A stretch of DNA of 64,000 bases from Nocardioides marmorisolisilvae (GCF_003725775.1 NZ_RJSG01000002.1:744001-808000); one strand, 5' to 3'; counted from the first letter of the stretch, positions 8,721-17,191 are shown. The notes: generated by a model from the letters alone, not told the origin. Numbers and translations: made by a program.

Positions 8721-9136
8721 GGCTTGATCTCCTTCAGGGTGGCGAGGTCCTCCTTGGTGCCGGCGATCGCCTTCTCGGGGATCGGCGGCGTGGCCTGCTC
8801 GACCTTCGACTTGCCCAGGACGGCGGCGCCGGCCGCGACGGCGAACAGCGCAATGGTCACGATCAGCGCTGCCGCCCACGCCGGCAGCGCGAGGTCGAGC
8901 AGCAGGACCACGGTGGTGATCGCGCTGGCCAGGCCGAAGAATGCCAGCAGGCCGCTGGCGCTGAACATGCCGAGCCCGACGCCGAGGCGCTTGCCCTTCT
9001 GGGCGACCTCGGCCTGGGCGAGCCTGATCTCGGAGCGGACGAGCGCGGGCACCTGCTCGGTCAGGTCGTGCACGAGCGCGCCGATCGTCGGATCGGGTGG
9101 GTTCTCACGTCCGGGTGCTGGGTGTTGGGCAGCCAT
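8717..9136 (-). CDS. Phage holin family protein (Actinobacterial Holin-X type, DUF1469-like)
   Basis: 139 residues. A cytoplasmic N-terminus with the family region LVHDLTEQVPALVRSEIRLAQAE is followed by two hydrophobic segments (about residues 55-78 and 85-108) and a polar tail with KEDLATLKEI. Despite the name, these are chromosomal membrane proteins of unknown role. First gene of the three-gene minus-strand unit, divergent from dnaG with 72 bases between the starts. Confidence 0.85.
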   Translation of the reverse strand: MAAQHPAPGRENPPDPTIGALVHDLTEQVPALVRSEIRLAQAEVAQKGKRLGVGLGMFSASGLLAFFGLASAITTVVLLLDLALPAWAAALIVTIALFAVAAGAAVLGKSKVEQATPPIPEKAIAGTKEDLATLKEIKP

Positions 9137-9196
9137 GTCTGACCCCTACCCGCTGCCGTGGAAATGAACCCGCTGCCCGGCGTCGGTGCGGGGACA

Positions 9197-9202
9197 TAGG
9201 AT
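9197..9202 (+). promoter_or_regulatory. Candidate -10 box, leaderless start of dnaG
   Basis: TAGGAT with 6 nt to the GTG at 9209; no ribosome binding site is present in between. Confidence 0.5.
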
Positions 9203-9208
9203 CGGCGC

Positions 9209-12019
9209 GTGGCGGGCCGGATCAGGGACGAGGACATCGCGAAGGTGCGCGAGACCGCGCGCATCGACGACGTCATCGGGTCCTACGTCACGCTGCGCAG
9301 CGCTGGCGGCGGGAACATGAAGGGCCTGTGCCCGTTCCACGACGAGAAGTCGCCGAGTTTCAACGTGACGCCCAGCCGGGGCATGTATCACTGTCTCGCC
9401 GGCGAAACAGAAGTCCTGACGTTCGACGGAGTCCGTCCGATCCGCGAACTGGCCGGAGGCACGCACAAGATTCTGGGAGCGCGGGCGAACTGGATCGAAG
9501 CGCCGTTCAAGTCCTACGGCGTCCAGCCGCTGATGAAGATCACGCTGACGAGAAACCGCCAGGTCAAGGAGATCTTTGCGACAGACGAGCATCGGTGGTT
9601 CGTTCGAGTTGGCAACGGTGACGATCGGACCAGGCGACGCGAGGCGCTGACCAAGGAGCTAAAGCGAGGTGACAGGCTTGCCTACACCTACCCGAGGAAC
9701 GGGATCCGGCGGACGACGCCTTCGCCGTTCGGAATAGCTCACGGCTTCACTTGCGGCGACGGAACCCTGAACGGGACCGGCGCCATGGCATTGCTGTGTC
9801 CCCCGAAGGACCTGGCAATGCTGAAGTGGTTCCCGAACAGCGTCACCTCTGCGTCCGGCGAGAACCTGCTCGTCCACCACCTTCCGAGGTTCTTCAAGGC
9901 ATGGCCTGATCTGAACGAGTCACGGCCCTACCTTTACGGCTGGCTCGCTGGCTATTTCGCGGCAGACGGGTGCGTCGCTGCCGACGGAACAGTGATCCTC
10001 AATTCCGCTAAGCGCGAGAATCTGGAGTTCGTGCGGGCGGTCTGCACTCGCCTCGGGATCGGTACCTACGGGATCACCTCGCAGAACCGTCGTGGCATCG
10101 ACGGCAGGATGTCCGACATCTTCCGCGTGCATCTCGTGAACGAGGACCTGACCAGCGAGTTCTTCCTGATCCCCACTCATCAGGAGCGGTTCGACGCGGC
10201 GAACAAGCAATTCGCTCGTCGCGGCTGGGTCGTCCAGTCAGTCGAACGTACCGACCGTATCGAGGAAGTTTTCTGCGCCGAGGTGGACGACGGGCACGCA
10301 TTCACGCTGGCCGACAACATTCTCACCGGGAATTGCTTCGGGTGCGGGGTTGGTGGCGACGTCATCAAGTTCGTCCAGGAGATCGACGGCACCAGCTTCA
10401 CCGAGACCGTCGAACGGCTCGCGGAGAAATTCGGCGTCGAGCTCCACTACGAGGAGGGCGGGCCGGCTCGACCCAGCGGGGGACCGCAGCGGCCGCGGCT
10501 GGTCGAGGCGCACAAGCTGACCGCCGCCTGGTACGCCGAGCAGCTGGCCACCCCCGACGCGATGACCGCGCGGCAATTCCTCGACCAGCGCGGCTTCGAC
10601 AAGGACGCAGCCGAGCACTTCGGCGTCGGCTTCTCCCCACGCGGCGGCGAGGAACTGGTCAAGTACCTGAAGCAGAAGGGCTTCACCGACGCCGAGCTGG
10701 TCAGTGCCGGCCTCGCGGGCGACAACAACCGCGGCCTCTACGACAAGTTCCGCGGCCGGCTGATGTGGCCGATCCGCGACAGCAGCGCGGACGTGATCGG
10801 CTTCGGCGCCCGCCGGATCTTCGAGGACGACCGGATCGAGGCCAAGTACCTCAACACCGCCGAGACCCCGATCTACAAGAAGAGCCAGGTCCTCTACGGG
10901 ATCGACCTGGCCCGTCGGGAGATCGCCCGGGGGAGCCAGGCGGTGATCGTCGAGGGCTACACCGACGTGATGGCCTGCCACCTGTCCGGCGTGAAGACCG
11001 CAGTTGCCACCTGCGGCACCGCGTTCGGTGACGACCACGCCCGGGTGATCCGCCGGCTGCTTCAGGACCACGACGAGTTCCGCGGCGAGGTGATCTTCAC
11101 CTTCGACGGCGACGCTGCTGGGCAGAAGGCAGCGCTGCGGGCGTTCGAGGGTGACCAGAACTTCGCCGGCCAGACCTATGTCGCCGTCGAGCCGTCCGGG
11201 CTGGATCCGTGCGACCTGCGCCTGCAACAGGGCGACGCTGCGGTCCGCGAGCTGGTCGCGCGGCGGGTGCCGCTGTACCGGTTCGTGCTGGCCAACGTGG
11301 TCGAGCGATACGACCTCGACCGGGCCGATGGTCGCGTGGACGCGCTGCGCGAGGCGGCCAAGCTCGTCCGGGCCATCCGGGACCGTTCCAAGGTCGACGC
11401 CTTCGCCCGCGAGCTCGCCGGGATGATCGGCATCGACCCGGTCGACGTGCAGCGGGAGGTCCGGCGAGCCGCTAATCGCGAGCAGGCGGCCGCCGCTGCG
11501 GCTCCGGGCGCGCCGGTGGCCCCGTCCGGACCGCAAGGACTGCCGGACCCGCGTGACCCGAGGTTCCTCCTCGAGCGTGAGGCGCTCAAGCTGGTCGTGC
11601 AGCACCCCGCGATCGTCGGCCCGACGCTGGGCGAGGTCAGCGACGAGGACTTCACCCACCCCGCCTACAAGGCGGTATGGGCGGTCGTGACCCTCGCCGG
11701 CGGCGTGGCAGCCGCCGACGCGATGTGGGCATCCCGCCTCCAGGCGAACACCGCCGACGAGCGGGTGCAGTCGCTGCTGAGCGCGCTGAGCGTCGAGCCC
11801 CTGCCGACCAAGCAGGAGCCGACGGCCGAGTACGCCGCGGTCTACGTGCACCGGCTTCGTGAGCTGACCGCACTGCGCCGGATCGCCGACCTGAAGTCCA
11901 AGCTCCAGCGGACCAACCCGGTGGAGGAGGCAACCGAGTACAACCGGATGTTCGGCGAGCTGGTCGCTCTCGAGCAGCACCGGCGGACTCTGCGCGAGCT
12001 CGCCATGGATCCCTCGTGA
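9209..12019 (+). CDS. dnaG: DNA primase DnaG, interrupted by an intein in the zinc-binding domain
   Basis: 936-residue precursor. Without the intein (residues 62-375) it is 622 residues, normal for actinobacterial primase. The N-terminal CHC2 zinc motif is split: Cys41 and His44 (CPFHDEKSPSF) lie before the intein, and Cys376 and Cys379 (CFGCG) after it. The rest is a standard primase: a catalytic core with the YLNTAETPIYKKSQVLYG region, the Toprim motif VIVEGYTDVM with Glu582 and FTFDGDAAG with Asp633 and Asp635, and a C-terminal DnaB-interacting helical region from about residue 780. DnaG lays RNA primers for replication, so splicing must be efficient for viability. Its stop overlaps the start of the next gene. 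Confidence 0.96.
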   Translation: MAGRIRDEDIAKVRETARIDDVIGSYVTLRSAGGGNMKGLCPFHDEKSPSFNVTPSRGMYHCLAGETEVLTFDGVRPIRELAGGTHKILGARANWIEAPFKSYGVQPLMKITLTRNRQVKEIFATDEHRWFVRVGNGDDRTRRREALTKELKRGDRLAYTYPRNGIRRTTPSPFGIAHGFTCGDGTLNGTGAMALLCPPKDLAMLKWFPNSVTSASGENLLVHHLPRFFKAWPDLNESRPYLYGWLAGYFAADGCVAADGTVILNSAKRENLEFVRAVCTRLGIGTYGITSQNRRGIDGRMSDIFRVHLVNEDLTSEFFLIPTHQERFDAANKQFARRGWVVQSVERTDRIEEVFCAEVDDGHAFTLADNILTGNCFGCGVGGDVIKFVQEIDGTSFTETVERLAEKFGVELHYEEGGPARPSGGPQRPRLVEAHKLTAAWYAEQLATPDAMTARQFLDQRGFDKDAAEHFGVGFSPRGGEELVKYLKQKGFTDAELVSAGLAGDNNRGLYDKFRGRLMWPIRDSSADVIGFGARRIFEDDRIEAKYLNTAETPIYKKSQVLYGIDLARREIARGSQAVIVEGYTDVMACHLSGVKTAVATCGTAFGDDHARVIRRLLQDHDEFRGEVIFTFDGDAAGQKAALRAFEGDQNFAGQTYVAVEPSGLDPCDLRLQQGDAAVRELVARRVPLYRFVLANVVERYDLDRADGRVDALREAAKLVRAIRDRSKVDAFARELAGMIGIDPVDVQREVRRAANREQAAAAAAPGAPVAPSGPQGLPDPRDPRFLLEREALKLVVQHPAIVGPTLGEVSDEDFTHPAYKAVWAVVTLAGGVAAADAMWASRLQANTADERVQSLLSALSVEPLPTKQEPTAEYAAVYVHRLRELTALRRIADLKSKLQRTNPVEEATEYNRMFGELVALEQHRRTLRELAMDPS
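9392..10333 (+). mobile_element. Intein with LAGLIDADG homing endonuclease domain, inserted in dnaG
   Basis: 314 residues in frame, from Cys62 to Asn375 of the precursor. Block A begins CLAGETEVLTFDG. Block B has the TxxH pattern in FATDEHRWF (Thr124, His127). Two LAGLIDADG-like motifs lie in the middle: AHGFTCGDGTL (about 178-186) and YGWLAGYFAADGCV (about 243-255). Block F is EVFCAEVDDGHAFTLADN. The C-terminal junction is LTGN followed by Cys. The penultimate residue is Gly, not the usual His. Codon use is visibly less GC-rich than in the flanking primase, consistent with horizontal arrival. Removing it restores the tetrapeptide context MYH-CFGCG. Confidence 0.95.
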
Positions 12020-12540
12020 CGTTGTTCCATCGGGCCGACCGCGCTCCCGCGCTGGTCGTGGACCGAGCCGGGCTCGGGCGCCGCGAGAAGGTCCTGGCCT
12101 TCGTCAACGACGGCGATCGTTGGCTGCTCGGCACCCGGCTGGCGCTGGTGCTGGTCGGCGAGGACACCGTCCGGCTGCCCTGGGAGACCGTGCAGGCGGC
12201 CGACTGGGACCAGGACGAGTCGAGACTGAAGGTCAGCGAGGTCGGGGAGTACGGCCGGCCGCGGGCGTCGTACGAGTTCACGCTGGAGAACCCGGCGCTG
12301 CTGCTCCAGCTGATCCGCGAGCGGGTGACCGCCAGCGTGGTCGTGCAGCGTGGGTTCCTGGTCTCGGGCAAGCGCGGCTTCAAGGTGATCGGCAGGCGGT
12401 CCCCGGACGGCGGACCGATCACCTGGATGCACGAGTACGACGCGGGGATCGACCCGGACGAACCGGACGTCGTCCGCGCTGCCGCAGAGGCGCTGGCCCA
12501 GGCCCGCGCGGACGTCGGAGACGTGTCGGGTACCGATTAG
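12016..12540 (+). CDS. Conserved hypothetical protein downstream of dnaG
   Basis: 174 residues, GTG start overlapping the dnaG stop, so probably cotranslated. No signal peptide or membrane span. The N-terminal ~90 residues look like a small beta-rich domain (ADRAPALVVDRAGLGRREKVLAF, then WLLGTRLALVLV). The C-terminal part has a basic stretch, VSGKRGFKVIGRRSPDG, and an acidic helix. I do not recognise a named family; its position behind dnaG is the only context. A tRNA gene follows. Confidence 0.75.
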   Translation: MTLFHRADRAPALVVDRAGLGRREKVLAFVNDGDRWLLGTRLALVLVGEDTVRLPWETVQAADWDQDESRLKVSEVGEYGRPRASYEFTLENPALLLQLIRERVTASVVVQRGFLVSGKRGFKVIGRRSPDGGPITWMHEYDAGIDPDEPDVVRAAAEALAQARADVGDVSGTD

Positions 12541-12561
12541 TCCCAACCCGGGAGGGCTTGC

Positions 12562-12567
12562 TAACCT
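12562..12567 (+). promoter_or_regulatory. Candidate -10 box of tRNA-Asn gene
   Basis: TAACCT 12 nt upstream of the mature tRNA 5' end, a suitable distance for a stable RNA promoter. Confidence 0.4.
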
Positions 12568-12579
12568 TTGCGGGCGCGA

Positions 12580-12652
12580 TCCCCTGTAGCTCAATTGGCA
12601 GAGCATTCGACTGTTAATCGGAGGGTTGTTGGTTCGAGTCCAACCGGGGGAG
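12580..12652 (+). tRNA. tRNA-Asn(GTT)
   Basis: 73 nt cloverleaf. The acceptor stem TCCCCTG pairs with CGGGGGA, the discriminator is G, the anticodon GTT is at 12613-12615, and the T arm is GTTGG-TTCGAGT-CCAAC. CCA is not encoded. Confidence 0.96.
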
Positions 12653-12657
12653 CTCGA

Positions 12658-12696
12658 GAGGGCCTGACTGCGGTGAAAACCGCTGGTCAGGCCCTC
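12658..12696 (+). terminator. Hairpin terminator after tRNA-Asn
   Basis: Perfect 11-bp outer stem (12658-12668 with 12686-12696) enclosing a 5-bp inner stem with a GAAA loop. No long T tract follows, which is common for high-GC actinobacterial terminators. Confidence 0.65.
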
Positions 12697-12721
12697 ATTC
12701 ATTCCTGGCATCATCAGCGCC

Positions 12722-13276
12722 ATGGTGGCGCGTCGAGCATCGGTGAGGCTCCGCGCCCTGATGCCGGTCCTGCTGATCGCCCTCGGCTCGGGTTGTTCGC
12801 TCGGCGGCGTCTCGCAGGCCTCTGATGACCATGTCCTGCGCACAGGGTGGAGTGCGACGGACGTGGCTGTGCCGAAAGCCGCTGCTCGCATGAAGCGAAT
12901 CGGCAGCGCTGGTCCCTTACAGATCCGGACCGACCGACCGATTGTCATCAACTTCTGGTCGAGCACCTGCGGCCCGTGCAGGAAGGAGATGCCGATGCTC
13001 GAACGCTTGAGTCACGACGGCGTCCAGGTCGTGGGTGTCAGCCGGGACAACCTGCTGAAGTACGCCCGCAAGGAGATCCGGGACAGGAAGGTCACGTTCC
13101 CGAACTACTCGGACGCCTCGGGGGACGTCATGTTCGGGCTCAGCAAGGTTCTCTACCCGAACGGGATCCCGACGACGATCGTCGTCAGCGGCGGCCGCGT
13201 CCGATGGGTGCACATCGGCGCGTTCGCGTCGTACTCGGAGCTTCACCGCTCTGTGCTCAACCGTTTGACACCATGA
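12722..13276 (+). CDS. TlpA/ResA-like thioredoxin-fold lipoprotein
   Basis: 184 residues. The N-terminus is a lipoprotein signal with lipobox LGSGC (Cys about residue 25). The redox motif CGPC follows VINFWSSTCGPCRKEMPML, and the cis-Pro region is NGIPTTIVVSGG. Such proteins are extracytoplasmic thiol-disulfide reductases, often serving cytochrome c maturation or general reduction of exported cysteines. No cytochrome genes adjoin it, so the partner is unknown. It stands alone between tRNA-Asn and a PLP enzyme. Confidence 0.9.
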   Translation: MVARRASVRLRALMPVLLIALGSGCSLGGVSQASDDHVLRTGWSATDVAVPKAAARMKRIGSAGPLQIRTDRPIVINFWSSTCGPCRKEMPMLERLSHDGVQVVGVSRDNLLKYARKEIRDRKVTFPNYSDASGDVMFGLSKVLYPNGIPTTIVVSGGRVRWVHIGAFASYSELHRSVLNRLTP

Positions 13277-13280
13277 ACCC

Positions 13281-14222
13281 GTGATCACCCGCGCTGACGT
13301 CGACGAGGCCCGCGCCCGGATCGAGGGCCGCGTGCGCCGTACGCCGCTGATCGCGGTCGACCCGGGGGCGTTCGGTGGCCAGACCTGGATGAAGCTGGAG
13401 TTCCTCCAGCACACCGGCAGCTTCAAGGCCCGCGGCGCGTTCAACCGGATCCTCGAGGCGCAGGCCAACGGCGACCTCGACCCGGCCGTCGGCACGGTGG
13501 CGGCCTCAGGTGGGAACGCCGGGCTTGCGCACGCCTACGCGGGTGCTCAGCTGGGTGTGCCGGTGACGGTCTTCGTGCCGACGATCACCTCGCCGGTGAA
13601 GCTGGCCAAGCTGCAGGCCCTGGGTGCGAACGTCATCCAGGCCGGTCACGAGTACGCCGGAGCCTACGAAGCTGCGCGGATCCACGCCGAGGGGACCGGG
13701 GCGCTGTTCTGCCACGCCTACGACCAGGCTCCGATCGCGGCGGGCGCCGGGACGCTGGGTCTGGAGATCCTCGAGGACCTCGACGGGCAGGTCGACACCG
13801 TGGTGATCGCCGTCGGCGGGGGCGGGCTGCTGGCCGGGGTCGCCGCCGCAGTCGAAGGGACGGCCCGGGTGGTCGGGGTCGAGCCGACCGGAGCACCCAC
13901 GCTCGCCGAGGCGCTGCGAGTCGGATCCCCGGTCGACGTACCGGTCTCCGGGGTCGCCGCGGACTCGCTCGGCGCACGTCGGATCGGTGACATCGCTCTC
14001 GACGTCGCCCTGCGTACCGGCGCACGCTCGTTGCTGGTGAGCGACGACGACCTCATCCACGCCCGGCGGCTGCTCTGGGACCACCGCCGGATCGCTGTCG
14101 AGCACGGGGCCGCTGCGGCGCTGGCGGCACTGACCAGCGGCGGCTACGTCCCAGAACCGGGGGAGCGGGTGGTCGTCGTACTTTGTGGGGCGAACACCGA
14201 TCCTTCCGACCTCGTCGGGTAG
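13281..14222 (+). CDS. Threonine/serine dehydratase-like PLP enzyme
   Basis: 313 residues, GTG start 4 bases after the upstream stop. The PLP lysine lies in HTGSFKARGAFNR (about residue 50). The substrate loop ASGGNAG, the phosphate-binding glycine run VIAVGGGGLLAG and the final VVLCGANT match the tryptophan-synthase-beta fold II family. The short length, with no C-terminal regulatory domain, fits catabolic threonine or serine dehydratases or serine racemase-like enzymes. The deaminated product would be 2-oxobutanoate or pyruvate. Substrate cannot be settled from sequence. Confidence 0.88.
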   Translation: MITRADVDEARARIEGRVRRTPLIAVDPGAFGGQTWMKLEFLQHTGSFKARGAFNRILEAQANGDLDPAVGTVAASGGNAGLAHAYAGAQLGVPVTVFVPTITSPVKLAKLQALGANVIQAGHEYAGAYEAARIHAEGTGALFCHAYDQAPIAAGAGTLGLEILEDLDGQVDTVVIAVGGGGLLAGVAAAVEGTARVVGVEPTGAPTLAEALRVGSPVDVPVSGVAADSLGARRIGDIALDVALRTGARSLLVSDDDLIHARRLLWDHRRIAVEHGAAAALAALTSGGYVPEPGERVVVVLCGANTDPSDLVG

Positions 14223-14233
14223 ACAATCGGGTT

Positions 14234-14647
14234 GTGCGACGTCCCCTTGCAGCCATCCTCGTGACCCTTGCCGCCATCACGGTCCTCGCCGGGTGCGGCG
14301 ACTCCGGGAAGTCGGACGCCCACCAGCAGGGCCCCGGCATGGACCCGACGAAGAACGCCGCGGTCGGCACCCAGTTCTTCACCGCGGTCGCGAGCAACGA
14401 CCCGGCCACGGTGGAAGCCGCCTACGACCTGGCCGCGCCGGCGTCGCGAGCGTTGAGCTACCTGAAGCTTGTCCACGACGGCCTGACCGCTGCCGGCACG
14501 GCCGACACCATGACCGAGGACCAGGGCACCTACAAGCTCTGCCAGGCCGACAAGCCGACGGTCTGCCACACGTTCGCCGCCGTCACGCTCTCCGACGGCA
14601 AGGTCAACGACTTCACCGTGGACGGCAAGCGGATCGCGATCCGCTGA
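14234..14647 (+). CDS. Hypothetical lipoprotein
   Basis: 137 residues from the GTG at 14234. This start gives a clean lipoprotein signal, RRPLAAILVTLAAITVLAGC, with lipobox LAGC. An upstream in-frame ATG would put ~17 polar residues before it. The mature part is about 115 residues with two later cysteines (YKLCQADKPTVCH) that could form a disulfide. The layout (a helix containing FFTAVASNDPATVEAAYDLA, then a small beta region) is reminiscent of NTF2-like lipoproteins, but I cannot confirm the fold. Function unknown. Confidence 0.8.
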   Translation: MRRPLAAILVTLAAITVLAGCGDSGKSDAHQQGPGMDPTKNAAVGTQFFTAVASNDPATVEAAYDLAAPASRALSYLKLVHDGLTAAGTADTMTEDQGTYKLCQADKPTVCHTFAAVTLSDGKVNDFTVDGKRIAIR

Positions 14648-14660
14648 GCCGGATCTCGGG

Positions 14661-15404
14661 CTAGTCGCCCCAGCCCATCGGGAAGACCTCGAACGGCGCC
14701 GCGAACGCGACGCCCAGACGCTGACCGGCAGCCCGCGCCCCGCCCTCGAGGAACTCGCGCGGATCCCAGTTCTCCCAGCCGAGTCCGTCGATGTAGGCGG
14801 CGTGGGCCTTCAGCGACTCCACGCCCGTGTCGAAGGTGTCGGTGGTGTCCACGCCGTGGGTCGACTGGGGGGACCCGAACGCCCAGACCGCCCGGACCCC
14901 GCCCCACGGCTCGACACTGTCGGTGAGCTGCTCGGGGAAGATCCAGCGGTTGCCCGCGTCGCGCACGGCATCGAGCACCGCCTTGCCGACCGCGATGTGG
15001 TCGGCCTGGTTCAGGTTCGCCCCGCCCCAGGTGTCGCGGAAGTTGCCGGTGATCACGATGTCGGGTCGGTGCCGTCGTACCTCGGCCGCCAGCACCCGGC
15101 GCAGAGCGACGTTGTACTCCAGGATCCCGTCGGGCTGCTCGAGGAAGTCGACCGTGTCGACGCCGACGATGCGGGCGGAGTCGATCTCCTCCTGCTCACG
15201 GACGCGGCGGCACTCGTCCGGGTGCATCCCGTCGATCCCGGCCTCGCCGCTGGTCACCATCGTGTAGCCGACCCACTTGCCCTGGCCGGTCCAGCGGGCC
15301 ACGGCGGCGGCCGCGCCGTACTCGATGTCGTCGGGGTGGGCGACGATGCAGAGGGCGCGCTCCCAGCTCTCGTCGACGGGCTGCAGCGGCTCAGGCTTGT
15401 CCAT
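14661..15404 (-). CDS. PIG-L family deacetylase (LmbE-like)
   Basis: 247 residues. The zinc-binding motif AHPDD is at residues 22-26, with a following acidic pair in GMHPDECRRVREQEE and a third ligand region in NQADHIAVGKAVLDA. The family removes N-acetyl groups from GlcNAc-type substrates; in actinobacteria members include mycothiol pathway enzymes MshB and Mca. Sequence length and the C-terminal region do not clearly match either, so it is an unassigned paralogue. It is transcribed alone on the minus strand, divergent from the helicase gene. Confidence 0.88.
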   Translation of the reverse strand: MDKPEPLQPVDESWERALCIVAHPDDIEYGAAAAVARWTGQGKWVGYTMVTSGEAGIDGMHPDECRRVREQEEIDSARIVGVDTVDFLEQPDGILEYNVALRRVLAAEVRRHRPDIVITGNFRDTWGGANLNQADHIAVGKAVLDAVRDAGNRWIFPEQLTDSVEPWGGVRAVWAFGSPQSTHGVDTTDTFDTGVESLKAHAAYIDGLGWENWDPREFLEGGARAAGQRLGVAFAAPFEVFPMGWGD

Positions 15405-15411
15405 GTGACCG

Positions 15412-15417
15412 AACGTA
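15412..15417 (-). promoter_or_regulatory. Candidate -10 box, leaderless start of PIG-L gene
   Basis: On the minus strand TACGTT lies 7 nt before the ATG at 15404. Confidence 0.4.
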
Positions 15418-15451
15418 CCCTCACGGAATAGGTCGCAGGGCCCAGCGCCAC

Positions 15452-15457
15452 TACCCT
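15452..15457 (+). promoter_or_regulatory. Candidate -10 box, leaderless start of DEAD-box helicase gene
   Basis: TACCCT with 6 nt to the GTG at 15464. Confidence 0.5.
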
Positions 15458-15463
15458 TGATCG

Positions 15464-17191
15464 GTGAGCGAGACCGAAGACATCAGATTCGACGACCTCG
15501 GCCTCGACCCCAAAGTCCTGAAGGCCATCAAGGACGTCGGCTACGAGAGCCCGTCACCGATCCAGGCCGAGGCCATCCCCGCACTGCTGACCGGACGCCA
15601 CGTCGTCGGTCTGGCGCAGACCGGAACGGGCAAGACCGCGGCGTTCGCGCTGCCGATCCTGTCGCGCATCGATCTGTCCCAGAAGACCCCGCAGGTGCTG
15701 GTGCTGGCGCCGACCCGCGAGCTCGCGCTCCAGGTCTCCGAGGCCTTCGAGAAGTACGCCGCCCAGATCAAGGGCCTGCACGTGCTGCCGGTCTACGGCG
15801 GCCAGGGCTACGGCGTCCAGCTCTCCGCGCTGCGCCGCGGCGTCCACGTCATCGTCGGTACGCCGGGCCGCGTGATGGACCACTTGGAGAAGGGCACCCT
15901 CGACCTGAGCGAGCTGCGCTTCGTGGTCCTCGACGAGGCCGACGAGATGCTGAACATGGGCTTCGCCGAGGACGTCGAGCAGATCCTGGCAGGCACCCCG
16001 GACGACAAGCAGGTCGCGCTGTTCTCCGCGACCATGCCGGCGCAGATCAAGCGGATCGTGAAGCGGCACGCGCCGGACGCCACCGAGATCCAGGTCAAGT
16101 CGACCTCGACCACGGCGGCCAACGTCGAGCAGCGCTTCCTCAAGGTCGGCCACCCGCAGAAGCTGGACGCGCTCACGCGGATCCTCGAGGTCGAGAACTT
16201 CGACGGGATGATCATCTTCGTCCGCACCAAGCACGCCACCGAGGAGCTGGCCGAGCGCCTGCGCGCCCGCGGGTTCTCCGCTGCGGCGATCAACGGCGAC
16301 GTGGCCCAGGTGCAGCGCGAGCGCACCGTCGAGCAGCTGCGCAAGAGCAAGCTCGACATCCTGGTCGCCACCGACGTCGCCGCCCGCGGTCTGGACGTGC
16401 CGCGGATCAGCCACGTGATCAACCACGACATCCCGACCGACACCGAGTCCTACGTGCACCGGATCGGTCGCACCGGTCGCGCTGGCCGTTCGGGCGTGGC
16501 GATCTCGTTCGTGACGCCGCGGGAGAACCACCTGCTGCGGGCGATCGAGAAGACCAACCGGACCACCCTGGTCGAGATGCGGCTGCCGACGGTCTCCGAC
16601 GTCAACGCGTTCCGGGTCCAGAAGTTCACCGAGGCCATCGGCCAGGCCATGGACGACTCCCAGCACGCGCTGTTCCGCGACCTCATCGAGGACTACGAGC
16701 GCAACAACGACGTTCCCGCTCTGGACATCGCTGCAGCGATCGCTGTGCTCGCCCAGGACGGTCAGCCGCTGCTGCTCGAGGAGATGCCGGAGCCGCTGCG
16801 CACCGCGCCCAAGGAGCGCTCGAACGACCGCGGCCCGCGCTCGCGCGACCGGGGCGGTTTCGCCAGCTACCGGATCGAGGTCGGCAAGCGCCACCACGTC
16901 GAGCCGCGCCAGATCGTCGGCGCGCTGGCGAACGAGGGCGGCCTGTCGCGCGAGGACTTCGGCAAGATCGACATCAAGCCGGCGTTCTCGATCGTGGAGC
17001 TCCCGGTCGACCTGGACCCGGCCGTCCTCGACAAGCTGTCGGGCACCCGGATCTCGGGCGTGCTGATCAACATCAAGCCGGACAAGTTCGACCGCGGTCA
17101 CAAGCGCGGTCATTCCGGTCCTGCGCAGAGTCCGAACAAGTCGTTCAGCTCGGCGGGTGGAAAGAAGCCGAGACACAAGAAGCACCCGTAG
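15464..17191 (+). CDS. deaD: DEAD-box ATP-dependent RNA helicase (DeaD/CsdA-like)
   Basis: 575 residues. Walker A AQTGTGKT is at residues 51-58, DEAD at 157-160, the SAT motif in LFSATMP, and motif VI in HRIGRTGRAGRSG. An RNA-binding DbpA-like domain (about 475-550) follows the linker rich in Arg and Ser (ERSNDRGPRSRDRGGF). The C-terminus is a basic, disordered tail ending in KKPRHKKHP. The enzyme remodels structured RNA, for example in ribosome assembly and cold response. Length and domain order match actinobacterial DeaD. Confidence 0.94.
   Translation: MSETEDIRFDDLGLDPKVLKAIKDVGYESPSPIQAEAIPALLTGRHVVGLAQTGTGKTAAFALPILSRIDLSQKTPQVLVLAPTRELALQVSEAFEKYAAQIKGLHVLPVYGGQGYGVQLSALRRGVHVIVGTPGRVMDHLEKGTLDLSELRFVVLDEADEMLNMGFAEDVEQILAGTPDDKQVALFSATMPAQIKRIVKRHAPDATEIQVKSTSTTAANVEQRFLKVGHPQKLDALTRILEVENFDGMIIFVRTKHATEELAERLRARGFSAAAINGDVAQVQRERTVEQLRKSKLDILVATDVAARGLDVPRISHVINHDIPTDTESYVHRIGRTGRAGRSGVAISFVTPRENHLLRAIEKTNRTTLVEMRLPTVSDVNAFRVQKFTEAIGQAMDDSQHALFRDLIEDYERNNDVPALDIAAAIAVLAQDGQPLLLEEMPEPLRTAPKERSNDRGPRSRDRGGFASYRIEVGKRHHVEPRQIVGALANEGGLSREDFGKIDIKPAFSIVELPVDLDPAVLDKLSGTRISGVLINIKPDKFDRGHKRGHSGPAQSPNKSFSSAGGKKPRHKKHP

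Noticed and set aside
8717-9136. Prophage, because of the holin-family protein
   Set aside because: Holin-X proteins are chromosomal membrane proteins in actinobacteria; no phage structural, lysis or replication genes adjoin.
10238-11980. 580-codon minus-strand frame opposite dnaG
   Set aside because: Shadow of the primase coding strand; no recognisable motif, while dnaG motifs are clear.
9209-12019. A fused or duplicated gene because the primase is 936 residues
   Set aside because: The extra 314 residues have intein splice blocks and endonuclease motifs, and removing them restores a normal 622-residue primase.
15554-17185. 543-codon minus-strand frame opposite the DEAD-box helicase
   Set aside because: Composition artefact; the helicase motifs are on the plus strand.
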